Assembly: GCF_040807025.1 (NCBI RefSeq)
Contig: NC_090964.1
Coordinates: forward strand, 8,332,214-8,396,213
Source: Struthio camelus
Taxonomy: Eukaryota; Chordata; Aves; Struthioniformes; Struthionidae
Length of the DNA: 64,000 nt
Direction of reading: 5' to 3'
Part shown: positions 36,819 through 46,851 of the stretch, in pieces
Numbering within the stretch: the first letter of the stretch is position 1
Layout: each line of letters starts with the position of its first letter
Program-made: the position numbers and the translations under genes
The notes under the pieces: model-generated
What the model was told of the DNA's origin: nothing
The model's database searches: none
What the model saw: only the letters and a program-made list of their open reading frames with translations

Positions 36819-38305
36819 GTGAGCCACAGCTGAAGTGGCTGGTCACATACCTGGGCTGCCAGCAGCCACAACCACATTGCATCATGTCCCACCAGGGCAT
36901 CCCGTCCTGTCCTGTCCCGTCCCACCCTGCCAGGACGAGGCATCTCCTCTGGGGCTGTCCTCAAATCCCCATCCCTGTCCTCAGCATGGGGACGCCTCAG
37001 CTCTCCTGTCCTAGCCACTTCTCAGGCCACCTTGATCCCGGCAGCCACCAAAGGCTCCTCCTGAAGACAGGCCTCATCCTCATCATCACTGGGCACCTCA
37101 ACTTCATCGTGGGGGTCCTCATCCATGGCGCCATCCTCTTTCGTGGCCAGCCCCCCCAGGACGCTACCTCCCTGCAGTACTTGGTCTCCAACATAAGCTC
37201 TGTGCTGCTGGTACCGCAGGTCACGGGTTCATGGGAGGATGCAGTGGGGAACACAGTGGGGACGCGGCGTGGATGGGGATGGATGTAGGGTGGACATAGG
37301 CTGGACATGGCATGGATGTTGGGCAGATGTGCAGTGGATGCCAGCTAGGGGTGGTGGAGATGCAGGGAGGATGGGGCACGGATGCGGGGTGGACACAGGA
37401 TGTCCGTGGGTTGGACGTGGAGTGGAGACAGCTCAGCTCCAGCATGGACAGGACTCCCTCCAAAGAGAGCCAAAGGCTTTAGGGGCAGCACCAAGATGGA
37501 AACAGGGGCCAATGCCCCCGTGGCGGGCGCCGCGTGTTGCTGACCTCCCCGTACTTCCTCGCAGACCATCTCCTGCGGAACAGCTGCCATCATGCTCTCC
37601 CGCTACCTCACCCCAGTGGCCCTCTTAAACGCCCCCCCGTCTTTGAGTGGGTTGGGGCTCAGCGGCTGTGCCAGCCCCAGGGCTGAGTGGGACATGTGCG
37701 GGGAGGGTGCAGGGGCCTGACGCCCCCCCGGTCCCCGCAGAGCTCCTCGCTGCCCCTCTGGACCATCTCCTTCGTGCTCACGTTGGTGGAGATCGTCTTC
37801 AGCGTCTGCTGCCTCCTGCTCACCTTCAGCCTCCTCCTCCTCAGCCGCTGCTGCCGTGGGACGCGCCGGAAAAAGGTGACGCTGGCACCATCCCTTTGTG
37901 GCTCACAGCTGCCCCACGCAGCCCCACGGCCGGCTCAGGGGTGCCCAGCCCCGGCGCCCCGGCTCAGCACCCTGAGCTCAGCCCTGTCCCACTCCAGCAG
38001 CACCAGGGCTGGGTCCAGCCCTCGGCCGCCACGCGGTCATGCCAAAAATCCCCGTCCTCCGCTCTCTGCGTGGCCGGGGCCGGGGCCGGGGCCAGCCTTT
38101 CCCAGCAGGACGGCGGCTTGGCCGAGTGGCGACCGCTCCGAGAGCGGCTGCGCCCCTGCTTGGGCTCGGGGGTGCAGAGGGTCTGGGAGGAGCTGAGGAT
38201 GTGCCGACCCGAAGCTCCCGTCCCCCCGGGTCACTCTTGCTTGCGGTCTCCTTGCAGACGGCCCGGCAGAGAGCCGCGGCGTCGGGCAGGGCCTCGGCCG
38301 GCTGA
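36734..38305 (+). CDS. TMEM54: Transmembrane protein 54 (apparently incomplete)
   Basis: Exons 36734-36818, 37026-37219, 37565 to about 37615, 37741-37875 and 38258-38305 join in frame to about 170 aa. Recognition rests on LLKTGLILIITGHLNFIVGV, PPQDATSLQYLVSNISSVLL, TISCGTAAIMLSRYL and SSSLPLWTISFVLTLVEIVF, plus synteny. The family has four membrane helices and no known catalytic role. The sequence between SRYL and SSSLPLW, which normally carries helix 3 and an extracellular loop (about 60-70 residues from memory of the human protein), is absent: only about 120 bp separate the two exons. The 5' exon was chosen because its phase-1 donor gtgagc fits the acceptor at 37024-37025. An ATG at 36986 inside the second exon's upstream flank is an alternative start. 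Confidence 0.8.
37026..37219 (+). CDS. TMEM54: TMEM54 exon with membrane helices 1 and 2 (part)
   Basis: The exon encodes HLDPGSHQRLLLKTGLILII and TGHLNFIVGVLIHGAILFRG, then PPQDATSLQYLVSNISSVLL. The first helix and the PQDA..LQY motif are TMEM54 hallmarks. Acceptor ttctcag, donor gtcacg, phase 0. Confidence 0.88.
37220..37564 (+). repeat. TMEM54 intron with degenerate GGATG/TGGAC tandem repeat
   Basis: The 345-bp intron consists largely of loosely repeated TGGATG/TGGACA-type words about 10-12 bp apart (37235-37435), a decayed minisatellite. Confidence 0.65.
37565..37615 (+). CDS. TMEM54: TMEM54 exon with end of helix 2; right boundary uncertain
   Basis: The exon starts after cctcgcag and encodes TISCGTAAIMLSRYLTP in phase 0. 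No good donor follows: CCA|gtggcc at 37616 keeps the frame but is weak, and GA|gtgggt at 37646 breaks it. Homology ends within a few codons of 37626, as if the rest of the exon were missing. Confidence 0.6.
37741..37875 (+). CDS. TMEM54: TMEM54 exon with last membrane helix
   Basis: The exon encodes SSSLPLWTISFVLTLVEIVF, SVCCLLLTFSLLLLS and RCCRGTRRKK, the final helix and a basic cytosolic stop-transfer. Acceptor gtccccgcag, donor gtgacg, both phase 0. Confidence 0.88.
37876..38257 (+). other. TMEM54: TMEM54 last intron
   Basis: A 382-bp GC-rich GT-AG intron with nothing recognisable. Confidence 0.75.
38258..38305 (+). CDS. TMEM54: TMEM54 terminal coding exon
   Basis: The exon follows ctccttgcag and encodes TARQRAAASGRASAG plus stop TGA at 38303-38305. 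The C-tail is not conserved with human, so support is the phase-0 junction and the position just before a poly(A) signal. Confidence 0.6.
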   Translation, partial: TARQRAAASGRASAG

Positions 38306-38596
38306 GCAGGACACGGCGGAAACCGCCCGGCTCGGAGCCGAGGGGCCAAGGACTGACCCCCAGCCCCGCGGTGCCCCAGCCAGCCCTGCTGCACCCCAGC
38401 CCCACATGGCCTCGCAGAGCCACCCAGCCACCCCTCAGCCCGGCTTTTGGGTGGACGCGCACCCCCCCCCCCGGATGTCGCCTGCTGCCAGCCATGCTGC
38501 GTGAGCCCATCCCCATGGCCTCGGGCCGCCTGCAGCTGCAACAAGGCGGGGGGACAAACAAGCCTGAGCTGGACTAGCAGCTGCACTGAGACAAAC

Positions 38597-38602
38597 TTTA
38601 TT
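38597..38602 (-). terminator. HPCA: HPCA poly(A) signal AATAAA
   Basis: TTTATT on the + strand reads AATAAA for HPCA, 111 bp past its stop codon. It implies a very short 3'UTR. Confidence 0.75.
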
Positions 38603-38610
38603 CTGCAGGT

Positions 38611-38616
38611 ATTAAA
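38611..38616 (+). terminator. TMEM54: Candidate TMEM54 poly(A) signal ATTAAA
   Basis: The hexamer lies on the + strand 306 bp after the TMEM54 stop and only 8 bp right of the opposite-strand HPCA signal. Confidence 0.5.
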
Positions 38617-38712
38617 AGACCGGCCGCGTGCTCCTTCCCCACCAGCACCGCCTGGGCAGGGGGCGCGGGCGGCGGGGCCGGGGCGCGCGGGGGGCCGGGG
38701 CCGCGGCGGGGC

Positions 38713-39872
<1,160 letters not shown>

Positions 39873-40110
39873 GCCGCCCTCGGCGCCGCGGGCTGCCCCG
39901 CCGGAGACGCGCGCTGGTGGCGGCAGGCTCCTGGCCGAGCTCCCGGGGGGTTTCTCTGCGCTACAGGAGAGGAGAGAGATGAGCCAGCGCTCCCCGGCAG
40001 CCCCCAGACACCAGGGCGGATGCGGCCGGCGATGTGGTCCCCTCCATCCCAGCCGTGCTCTCTGTGCCGCCGGGGCCAGGCCTGGGGACAACCCAGCCCC
40101 AGGCAGTGAC

Positions 40111-40165
40111 AGCCCCCTCTCATTTGCATAATAGCCCCCTATAGCTCATTTGCATAATATATAAG
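40111..40165. promoter_or_regulatory. Duplicated octamer (POU) element with adjacent TATA-like box
   Basis: Two perfect octamers ATTTGCAT lie at 40122-40129 and 40148-40155. Each is embedded in a repeated block AGCCCCCT...CATTTGCATAAT. They are followed 2 bp later by TATATAAG (40158-40165). Octamer then TATA is a promoter-like order on the + strand; as a minus-strand element it would be an intronic POU-factor enhancer of HPCA. Confidence 0.6.
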
Positions 40166-40845
40166 CGCTATGTAGCATGCAGCAGGAGGGGCTGAGCCGC
40201 CTGGGGGAGCCAGGGAGGGCAGACGGGTCAGGATTGCGCCCTGGGTGTGCAGAGCCCTGGCCTGGCTGGATCTCGGCGTCCGGCCCGGGACCCGGGGCTG
40301 GGCAGATCGGGGTCGGCTCCCTTGGACGGAGGGTTATTTTCGGCTCCTCTGTTCATATTTGATGTCTCTGGCTGGCGCTGGAGCCCGGGGAGAGCTGGGG
40401 GCTGCAGGTCTTTGCTCGTGGTCAGGTGCCCCCTCCCCACCTCGGGGTGCGCCAGCCTCTGGGGACCCAGCACCCCCCATCCTGCCCTAACACCCCCCGA
40501 GGAGGGCAGAGGGGCCGGGAGGAGATCAGGGCAGGTGAGCGGTGTCCGGCCACAGCCCTGGGTGCCCCTGGTCCCTGGGCAGCCTGGACGTGCTAGGGAC
40601 CCTGGCGTGACCTTGATCAGCCTCCCCCCACCCCACGGCTGCATCCAGACCCCCATTGAGAGCAGATGGGGGGCAAGATTGCTTCAGGGGGCTGCAGCCC
40701 CTTTGCATGGGGGTCTTCAGTGCCTGGAGCACCCACAGTCTCCCCCGAAGTGTGGAGCAGGTGCCTGGAGCACCCCCAGACACCCTTTCCCTGGGGATTG
40801 CGGTGCAGACAGGACTCCCCCACGGGGATGAGACCATCAGGGCCG

Positions 40846-40892
40846 GGACCCCCTGGGAGCAGGGCTGGGGACCCCCTGGGAGCAGGGCTGGG
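40846..40892. repeat. Tandem duplication of about 23 bp
   Basis: GGACCCCCTGGGAGCAGGGC TGG occurs twice in direct succession. It is within the presumed HPCA intron 1. Confidence 0.8.
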
Positions 40893-41410
40893 CTCTCCCC
40901 GTCCCCCCCGACCCTGGCTCCAGCAGCCAGGGGGGAGGATTTGCACCTCCGCACCCGTGCAGGGCCCCGGGGCTGGCGCGGTCCCCGGGGGGGGGGACAG
41001 CCGCCCTCCGCAGGGCTGGCGGGGGACCCGGGCGGGACGGGCATGCCGAGTGTCGGGTCTGCACCCCGGCCGGGGGCCTGCGAGGAATCCCCCAAAACGG
41101 GCACCTGCGCGGAGGGGGGTGGCTGGGGACCCCCAGGAAAGACCCCCCCCAGGGGGGAGGCCGTAGAGCGGACCCACCCCAAAACAGACACCTGGAGGGG
41201 GAGGGTTGCAGGCCCCCCCTCCAAGGAAAGATGCCCCGCGGGGATGGGTGCGCTGCAGGGGAGACGCCCCGGGATGGGGGGGTCCCTGCAGCCGCCGGCG
41301 GGCAGGGACCGGGGTGGGGGGGGGCACGTCCCGGAGCCGGGGCTACCCCATGCCGGTGCCCGGGTGTCCTCCCACCCTCTCAGGTGCCCCCCGGCCCCGC
41401 CGCTTCCTAC

Positions 41411-41480
41411 CTGCCCGGGGACGCGCTGCCGCCGCCGCCGCTGCTGCAACCGCCGCACAGCCCGGGAGCGCCCGCCGCAG
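41411..41480 (-). other. HPCA: Candidate HPCA noncoding first exon (3' boundary only)
   Basis: On the minus strand CCCCGGGCAG|GTAGGAAG is a strong donor with exon end at 41411. The sequence upstream is a GGC-rich 5'UTR-like stretch. HPCA genes usually have a noncoding first exon. The upstream (right) limit given here is arbitrary, because the start site cannot be read from sequence. Confidence 0.4.
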
Positions 41481-41547
41481 AGGGGGGGGCAGCTGGGGGG
41501 GGGGCAGCGGGGGGGCAGCGGGGGGGCAGCGGGGGGGCGCCGGGGCC
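41481..41547 (+). promoter_or_regulatory. G-quadruplex-prone tract at HPCA promoter
   Basis: Five runs of 7-10 G separated by CAGC-type loops with a period of about 11 bp, followed by a GGGG run. It sits just upstream of the candidate HPCA first exon (C-rich on the HPCA coding strand). Confidence 0.65.
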
Positions 41548-41942
41548 GCAGCCCCCACCCGCCCCAGCAGCGCCCGCCGCGGGGCTCCTGTGGCAGGAAG
41601 CATCCGCGGGTTTTTTTCCCTGCTCCAAGGGGCAGGAGAGCCCCGGGGGGGTCTGGGGGGCACCGGGTTTGGGGGGGGGGGACCTCGCCCCCACTTCACG
41701 CCGGCCAGGCTGCCTGCAGGGTCCGGCGGATGCCCCGACTTCGACACCCCCCCCCCCGGCCCTGGCTGCGCTCTTCGAAGCTGCCGGTGCGAACGGCGCC
41801 CGGGCCGCCGGTGGGCCACGGGCCGGCCGGCCGGGCTGCTCCGAGGTGGGGCGCGGGGCAGCGCAGGGGTCTGCGCAGCGATCCGCGTGCACGCATGCAC
41901 CCCCCCCCCCGGCGCTGTGCCACCGGGGCTGTCACCCCGCAG

Positions 41943-41949
41943 TGACGTA
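41943..41949. promoter_or_regulatory. CRE-like TGACGTA
   Basis: TGACGTAT is a near match to the CREB/ATF element, about 0.5 kb upstream of the candidate HPCA first exon. Weak support on its own. Confidence 0.25.
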
Positions 41950-42814
41950 TCACCCCGAAGTGGTGCCCGGCGGCTCTGCAGACCCCGGGGACGTTTTTCC
42001 CGGTTTCGCTGCCTTCAGATTGGTTTCTGCCGGTGGCCGCTGGGCGCTCTGGCCGAGAGGACCAGGGATGCCTGGTTCCTCCTTACCTGGAAGGCGGCTC
42101 GCCGACGGCCGGGGCTTCCTCGGGCAGCTGGGGCAGGGGGTCTCGGCCCGCCGGGGAGCAGCAGGGCTGCAGGAGCCCCCAGGCGCCGAGGCGAGACGTG
42201 TGCGGCCAGCCCGGCTGGCCTGGAAGCCCCTGTCATTGCAGGACACGTGTTTTGGTGCTGAGCAGGGATCCCTCCTGGAGGAGCCCCCCCCCACCAGGGT
42301 GCTGCCCCTGCCAGCCCATCTGCGGCCGGTCCCCTGGGAAAGAGCCACCTCCCCGGGACCCCGAGCGAGGCTGGTCCCGGCAGCGCTCGGCAGGGATGGA
42401 GGCTCCTCTCCTGGGAGCCAGCCCAGCCACCTCCTCCCTTGGGGACACCGGAACGGGCCACTACAGTGCCACCAGCCCCAGCCCTGGCACCCGCTGGCTC
42501 GGGATAGAGAGCTGCCCTTGAGCCCAAGTCACGCACGTTGGGGCCGGCAGGGGCGTTTGGAGGAGCTGGGCACGGGTCCCCGAAAGCTGGGGACGGGCAG
42601 CGCCGCAGGGCAGCCCGGAGGAGGCTTCGGAGCCGGCCGCACTGCCCGGCCGGCCGCAGCTCCCCAGGCGGCCGCGGCTCTGGCCAGATCGCAGCCGGAG
42701 GCCGACGCCACGTAGAAGTGTCGGTCGCTTCGGGGCCGGCGCCGAGCAGATTTCGGCAGGCGCTGCCTGCACCGGGGGCCGGGAAAAGGCCCCCGTGGAG
42801 ACAGATGCTGCCTA

Positions 42815-42990
42815 TAAGGAGGTGATATCCCCAGCAGGTTTTCCTGCATTCCTGCACCGACTCAATCAATTTACAAAGCTCAGGATTGTTTGGAAATAAC
42901 GGAGGGAGCAGATGGCAGGGGCAGATGGGAGGAAGAGGCACGCTCCTCCAAATCACACAAATAAACGTGCATAAAGTGATTAAACCCACA
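42815..42990. promoter_or_regulatory. AT-richer candidate conserved noncoding element
   Basis: A sharp drop in GC content with words such as GACTCAATCAATTTAC, AGGATTGTTTGG, ATAAACGTGC and GTGATTAAAC. It looks unlike its GC-rich flanks. Conservation is inferred, not shown. Confidence 0.3.
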
Positions 42991-43499
42991 GTCCCAGCCC
43001 AGGTCTGGGGGGACGGGGCAGGGGCGACCGCTGCAGAATGGGGCGCTGGGGAGAAAGGTCCCTCCGAGAGCCAGGACGGGGCTATTTCACCCCAAAGCTG
43101 CGGGCTGCGGAGCGCTGGGAGGCCGCGGGGCTGCAGGCGCCCACCCCGGGGGACGGGTGCCGGGGCCGCAGCGGGACGGCGACGCTGCCCGAGCCCGCGC
43201 CGGGTGTGGGGGGCATGGCACGGCGGCTGCTAGGCCACGGCGATTATTAACAACAAAAGCAATTTTGGTCCCCAGGCTGGGGGGAGGAGGTTGCCCAATT
43301 CTTTACTAGCCTGGTGGTTACGGCTGGTGTGTGGGGCCAGCCCGGGAGGGATCAGCGCCAGGTCCCCGGGGCTGAAGGCAGCCTGGAGCGGCCGGAGCCG
43401 GGCGGCAGCGCCGGCGTTTGGAAGCGGCCCCGGGATGAAGCGGTGCCACTGCCGGCGCGGCCGGGGGAAGAGCGGGGCTCTTCCCCTCCTCTCCTTCCC

Positions 43500-43605
43500 C
43501 GCCGATAATCTTCATATCTATTTTAATCCCCCTCCGCATGAGTGACAGAGGGCACAACTGACGCAGGATGATTTGAAAGCATCCCATTTCCGACTCAAAC
43601 CCAGC
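43500..43605. promoter_or_regulatory. AT-richer candidate conserved noncoding element
   Basis: Contains GATAATCTTCATATCTATTT, TTAATCC and ATGATTTGAAAGCATCCC inside GC-rich DNA. Candidate regulatory island only. Confidence 0.3.
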
Positions 43606-44120
43606 CCTAAAACCCCCTAATCCCCCGCGCTGGAACAGATTTCAGGAGGGAGAGGATAACGCGGGGGCGCGGGGGGCGCGGGCCGGGCCGCCGGCGCGGA
43701 GGCTAACGGCGCTCAGCCAGCCGCCAGCCCGGTGCACCGCCGCAGCCCCCCGCCGCCGCAGGGCCGGGGGCTCCCGGGGGGCTCGGCCGCGCTGCCGAGA
43801 GTGGGAGCGCCTGCCGGGGGCTGCTGCGGGGCCCGGGCCTCGGCTGGGGACGGAGGGCTGCAGAGATGCTGCGAGGAGGATGCTGAAACGGCTGCGGACT
43901 CTGCTCAGTGCTGCCTGGGGCCGGGAGCATCCTCCTCCTCCTCTGCCTCAGCCTCCGCAGGGGTTTCGGCAGGTATTTCCTACGTTGTCATGGCAGCTGT
44001 GAAGCCCCCCGAGGCAGCGGTGCAGCCGGCGGAGGGAGGCTCCCCCTTCTCCCATCCGCGTGCGGTGATGCTGCTGGGGCTGTGGGGCAGCCGCCACCCC
44101 CCCCCCTTGCAGGCAGTGAG

Positions 44121-44622
44121 CGTGCACAGGCACACGCACGCCTGCACAGGCACAGACATGCGTGCACAGGCACACGCACAGCTGCACAGGCACAGACATG
44201 CGTGCACAGGCACACGCACAGCTGCACAGGGACATGAATGCGTGCACAGGCACACGCACACCTGCCCAGACACACACACATGTGCACAGGGTCGTGCATG
44301 CATGCACACAGACACACATGCATGCACACGGACATGCGCACAGGCACACCTGCACACACACGCATGCACAGGGACACACATGCATGCACTGGGACATGCA
44401 CACCTGCGCAGGCACACACACGCATGCACAGACACACGCATGTGTGCACGGGGACACACACACACATGCGTGCACAGGGACACGCACACCTGCACACGTG
44501 CATGCACAAGCTCACGCACACACCTGCACAGACACACACACACCTGCGCAGGCACACGCACACACCTGTGCAGGCATGCACTTAGACACGTACATGTGCA
44601 CCGGCACACGTACGCACACGGG
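44121..44622. repeat. CA-rich minisatellite, 40-bp period
   Basis: At least four units of 40 bp are in exact register from 44121 (each beginning CGTGCACAGGCACACGCAC), with a fifth diverged unit from 44281. Decayed CACACG/TGCACAGG words continue to about 44622. Alternating purine-pyrimidine tracts are frequent. The array keeps several frames open on both strands (His/Thr/Cys-rich one way, Cys/Val-rich the other), which is not coding evidence. Confidence 0.9.
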
Positions 44623-45153
44623 GCAGGCAGCCCGGCTGCGTGGCCCTGGGGCGCGTGCAGCTCCGCACACGCGCGCGCGCAGGGCCGTGCGCGTGGCTGC
44701 CACCAGCGCAGCCCCGCGGGGCCCGCTGCACCCGGACGGCGCTGCCCCGCGGCCGGGCGCCCTGCGAGGTGCCCCGGCTCCCGCCTCAGCTCCTGGCCCG
44801 CGGGGCCCGGCCTTGCAGCCGGGGCAGCGCGAGGGGCCCCCCGGTGCAGCCAGGACGGCCGTGGCTAACGAGGGAGCCTGCCCTAATGAGCGATAGCGCC
44901 CAGACTGGCACCAGCCCCGTGGCCAACCCTGTGCGGCCGTCCCGCAGCCCGTCGTGCCCTTCGGGAGCTGGCATGGGGGAGAAGAAAGCGAGAAGGACTC
45001 AGCCCCCGAATCTGCAACTAGCAGCACTGGGTGTCCCTCGTCCCCGTGTCCCCGCAGCGGGCGCCAGCCCCGCGGCCCCCGCGCTCGGCCCCGCGGAGGA
45101 GGCCACAAAGGCAGCGGGCGCCGCGCAGCGGGGGACCCGCGGCGTGGGCCGGA

Positions 45154-45238
45154 GGAATAGCCAAGGATTAAATGCAAATGCCCAGATAATGCGGCTCTCG
45201 GGCACAAACCCATTTGTGTAATTCCCATCTCTAACAGG
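45154..45238. promoter_or_regulatory. AT-richer island with perfect reverse octamer
   Basis: ATGCAAAT (45172-45179, reverse complement of the octamer) lies in AGGATTAAATGCAAATGCCC, followed by CAGATAATGCGG and CATTTGTGTAATTCCC. GC-rich flanks make it stand out as a candidate enhancer. Confidence 0.35.
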
Positions 45239-46454
45239 CTTCGCGCGACACAAAGCCCTCGGTGGTGGCCGGCCGCGTCCGCGCCGGGAGCCACGCGCTC
45301 GCTGCCTCTGCTGCCGCCTTGCCTGGATGCTCGCAGCCCGCCCGGGCGGCCGCAGCCTCCGGCAGCTTGAGCCCCGGCAGCGACGGCCCCGGGGGCCGCA
45401 CCGGGGGGCCCGAGGCCTGCTCCTGCCCCGGGGGGGGGGTCTCCAGACCCCTGCATCAGCCCCTGGCCGGGGATTCGGGGCCCCGGCAGCCCCACTCATA
45501 GGGGTGCAGCCGAGGGCATGGGTGCCGCGGGGGTCCGGCACCGGAGCAGGGGCAGCGTTGCGGGGAGGGACCCCCTCGGCCGCGGGCCCCGCGGTGCCGG
45601 AGGGGTTAAGTGCCGCGGCGGCGAGCCCCGGGCTCCCTCTCGCGGCCCCGCGGCCCCGGCATGCGGCATGGCCTCGGCGCCCCGGCCCGTCCCGCCACGG
45701 CTCCCCCGAGGGTGCTGGGGTCGGGTCACCCACGCAAGTGCCCCGCAGGGTCCCCGGCCGGGGTGGGGGCTGTGATCCCCAAGGACCCCCCTCGCCAGCC
45801 CCAGGATGTGGCCCCGTTTGGGCCAGGGGGGACCCTGCCGGGGCCTGCTGCCGCCGGGGAGGGGATCAGCCCTTTCTCCACAGGGGCCTGGCGGGGCCGG
45901 GGTTGGCGGCAGCCCCCGCCGCGGGGCAGCGCGGGGCTGTGTTGGGTGCGGGATGTCGGCAGATGGCAGCAAGGGCCTTCCCCACGCTGCGCCGCGCCGG
46001 GCCAGCGGGCCTGGCACCGGCACCCAGCAGCGCGGCACACAGCACCCTGCCAGCACCCCTGCAGCCCCAGGGCCCCGGCAGCTCCCCGGTGCCCGTGCAG
46101 CGCCCTGCACGGCCCCCTCCGCATGGCACCGCGCCCTGGCTGCCCCCTGCACAGCACCCTGCAGCGCCCAGGAGGCTCGCCCGGCTCCCGAGCCCTCTCT
46201 GCAGCCCAGCTCCCCTTTGCGAGCGGCTCAGGGCACCCCAGGGGGAGCCAGGGGCAGCTCTGCAGTGCCGGGTGCTGGAGCCGGGCTGCGGTGGGCGTCC
46301 TGGAGTCCGGGGGGGCATGGAGAGAGCCCCCCCCCCCCCGGCTGAAGTAGGATGGGGCTGGACACGGTGCTGGGGCACGGGGAGCTGGTGGTTGGGAAGG
46401 GACAGGGCACGTGGCCGGGCAGGGACAGGGATGGCCCTGTCCGTCGCCGAGACG

Positions 46455-46560
46455 GCTGCAGCCATTTCATTCTCGCCACGTCGGGCACCTGCTAATTACT
46501 GCAGTTTCTCCATCCAATTATGCCGAAATTGCTGCCGGGAGGAGAAGGGGAACGGCTGCG
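46455..46560. promoter_or_regulatory. Homeodomain-motif island
   Basis: CTAATTA (46492-46498) and CAATTA (46515-46520) lie in a short AT-richer patch within GC-rich DNA. Confidence 0.25.
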
Positions 46561-46831
46561 TGTGCGTCGCAGCCCCGTGCAGCCCCCGGTCTCCGTGCCC
46601 GGGGGCGGCGCTGCAAGCTGGGGCGCCCGACGGGACGCGAGGGGCAGCAGCGGGACCGGGTCCCCCACATCGGCCAGCATCCCGCGGCCCCGACCTCCGC
46701 CTGCTGGAGCGCTGGGGCCCCGCGGGGACCTGTCGGACGCGGCGCCTGCCAGCCCCGCGGGGCTGAGCGCTCCCTCTGCACCATGCGGGCCGGGCCGGCA
46801 GGGCCTGGGAATTGCGTCCCCGGAGACGGAG

Positions 46832-46851
46832 CGCCGCTATTAATAACGGCG
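46832..46851. repeat. 20-bp near-perfect palindrome
   Basis: CGCCGCTATTAATAACGGCG is an inverted repeat with one mismatched pair, centred on TTAA. Confidence 0.8.

Larger units (their letters stand above)
39961..41410 (-). other. HPCA: Probable HPCA 5' intron
   Basis: If the noncoding first exon ends at 41411 (see that entry), this 1.45-kb GC-rich stretch is intron 1. It contains the duplicated octamer/TATA element (40111-40165) and local duplications such as a roughly 23-bp tandem pair at about 40846-40892. Confidence 0.5.

Noticed and set aside
36986-36988. ATG 36986 as the main TMEM54 start
   Set aside because: Kept as an alternative only. The phase-matched donor at 36818 and acceptor at 37025 give a better spliced model.
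41231-42715. 494-codon open frame upstream of HPCA
   Set aside because: Composition-driven, no domain, crosses the G-run tract and lies opposite a promoter. No splice or homology support.
44121-44622. CRISPR-like regular spacing
   Set aside because: Units are directly adjoining with no unique spacers, and the host is a vertebrate; it is a minisatellite.
45327-46766. 479-codon open frame between HPCA and FNDC5
   Set aside because: Same GC-composition artefact; it contains homopolymer-encoded stretches and no conserved motif.
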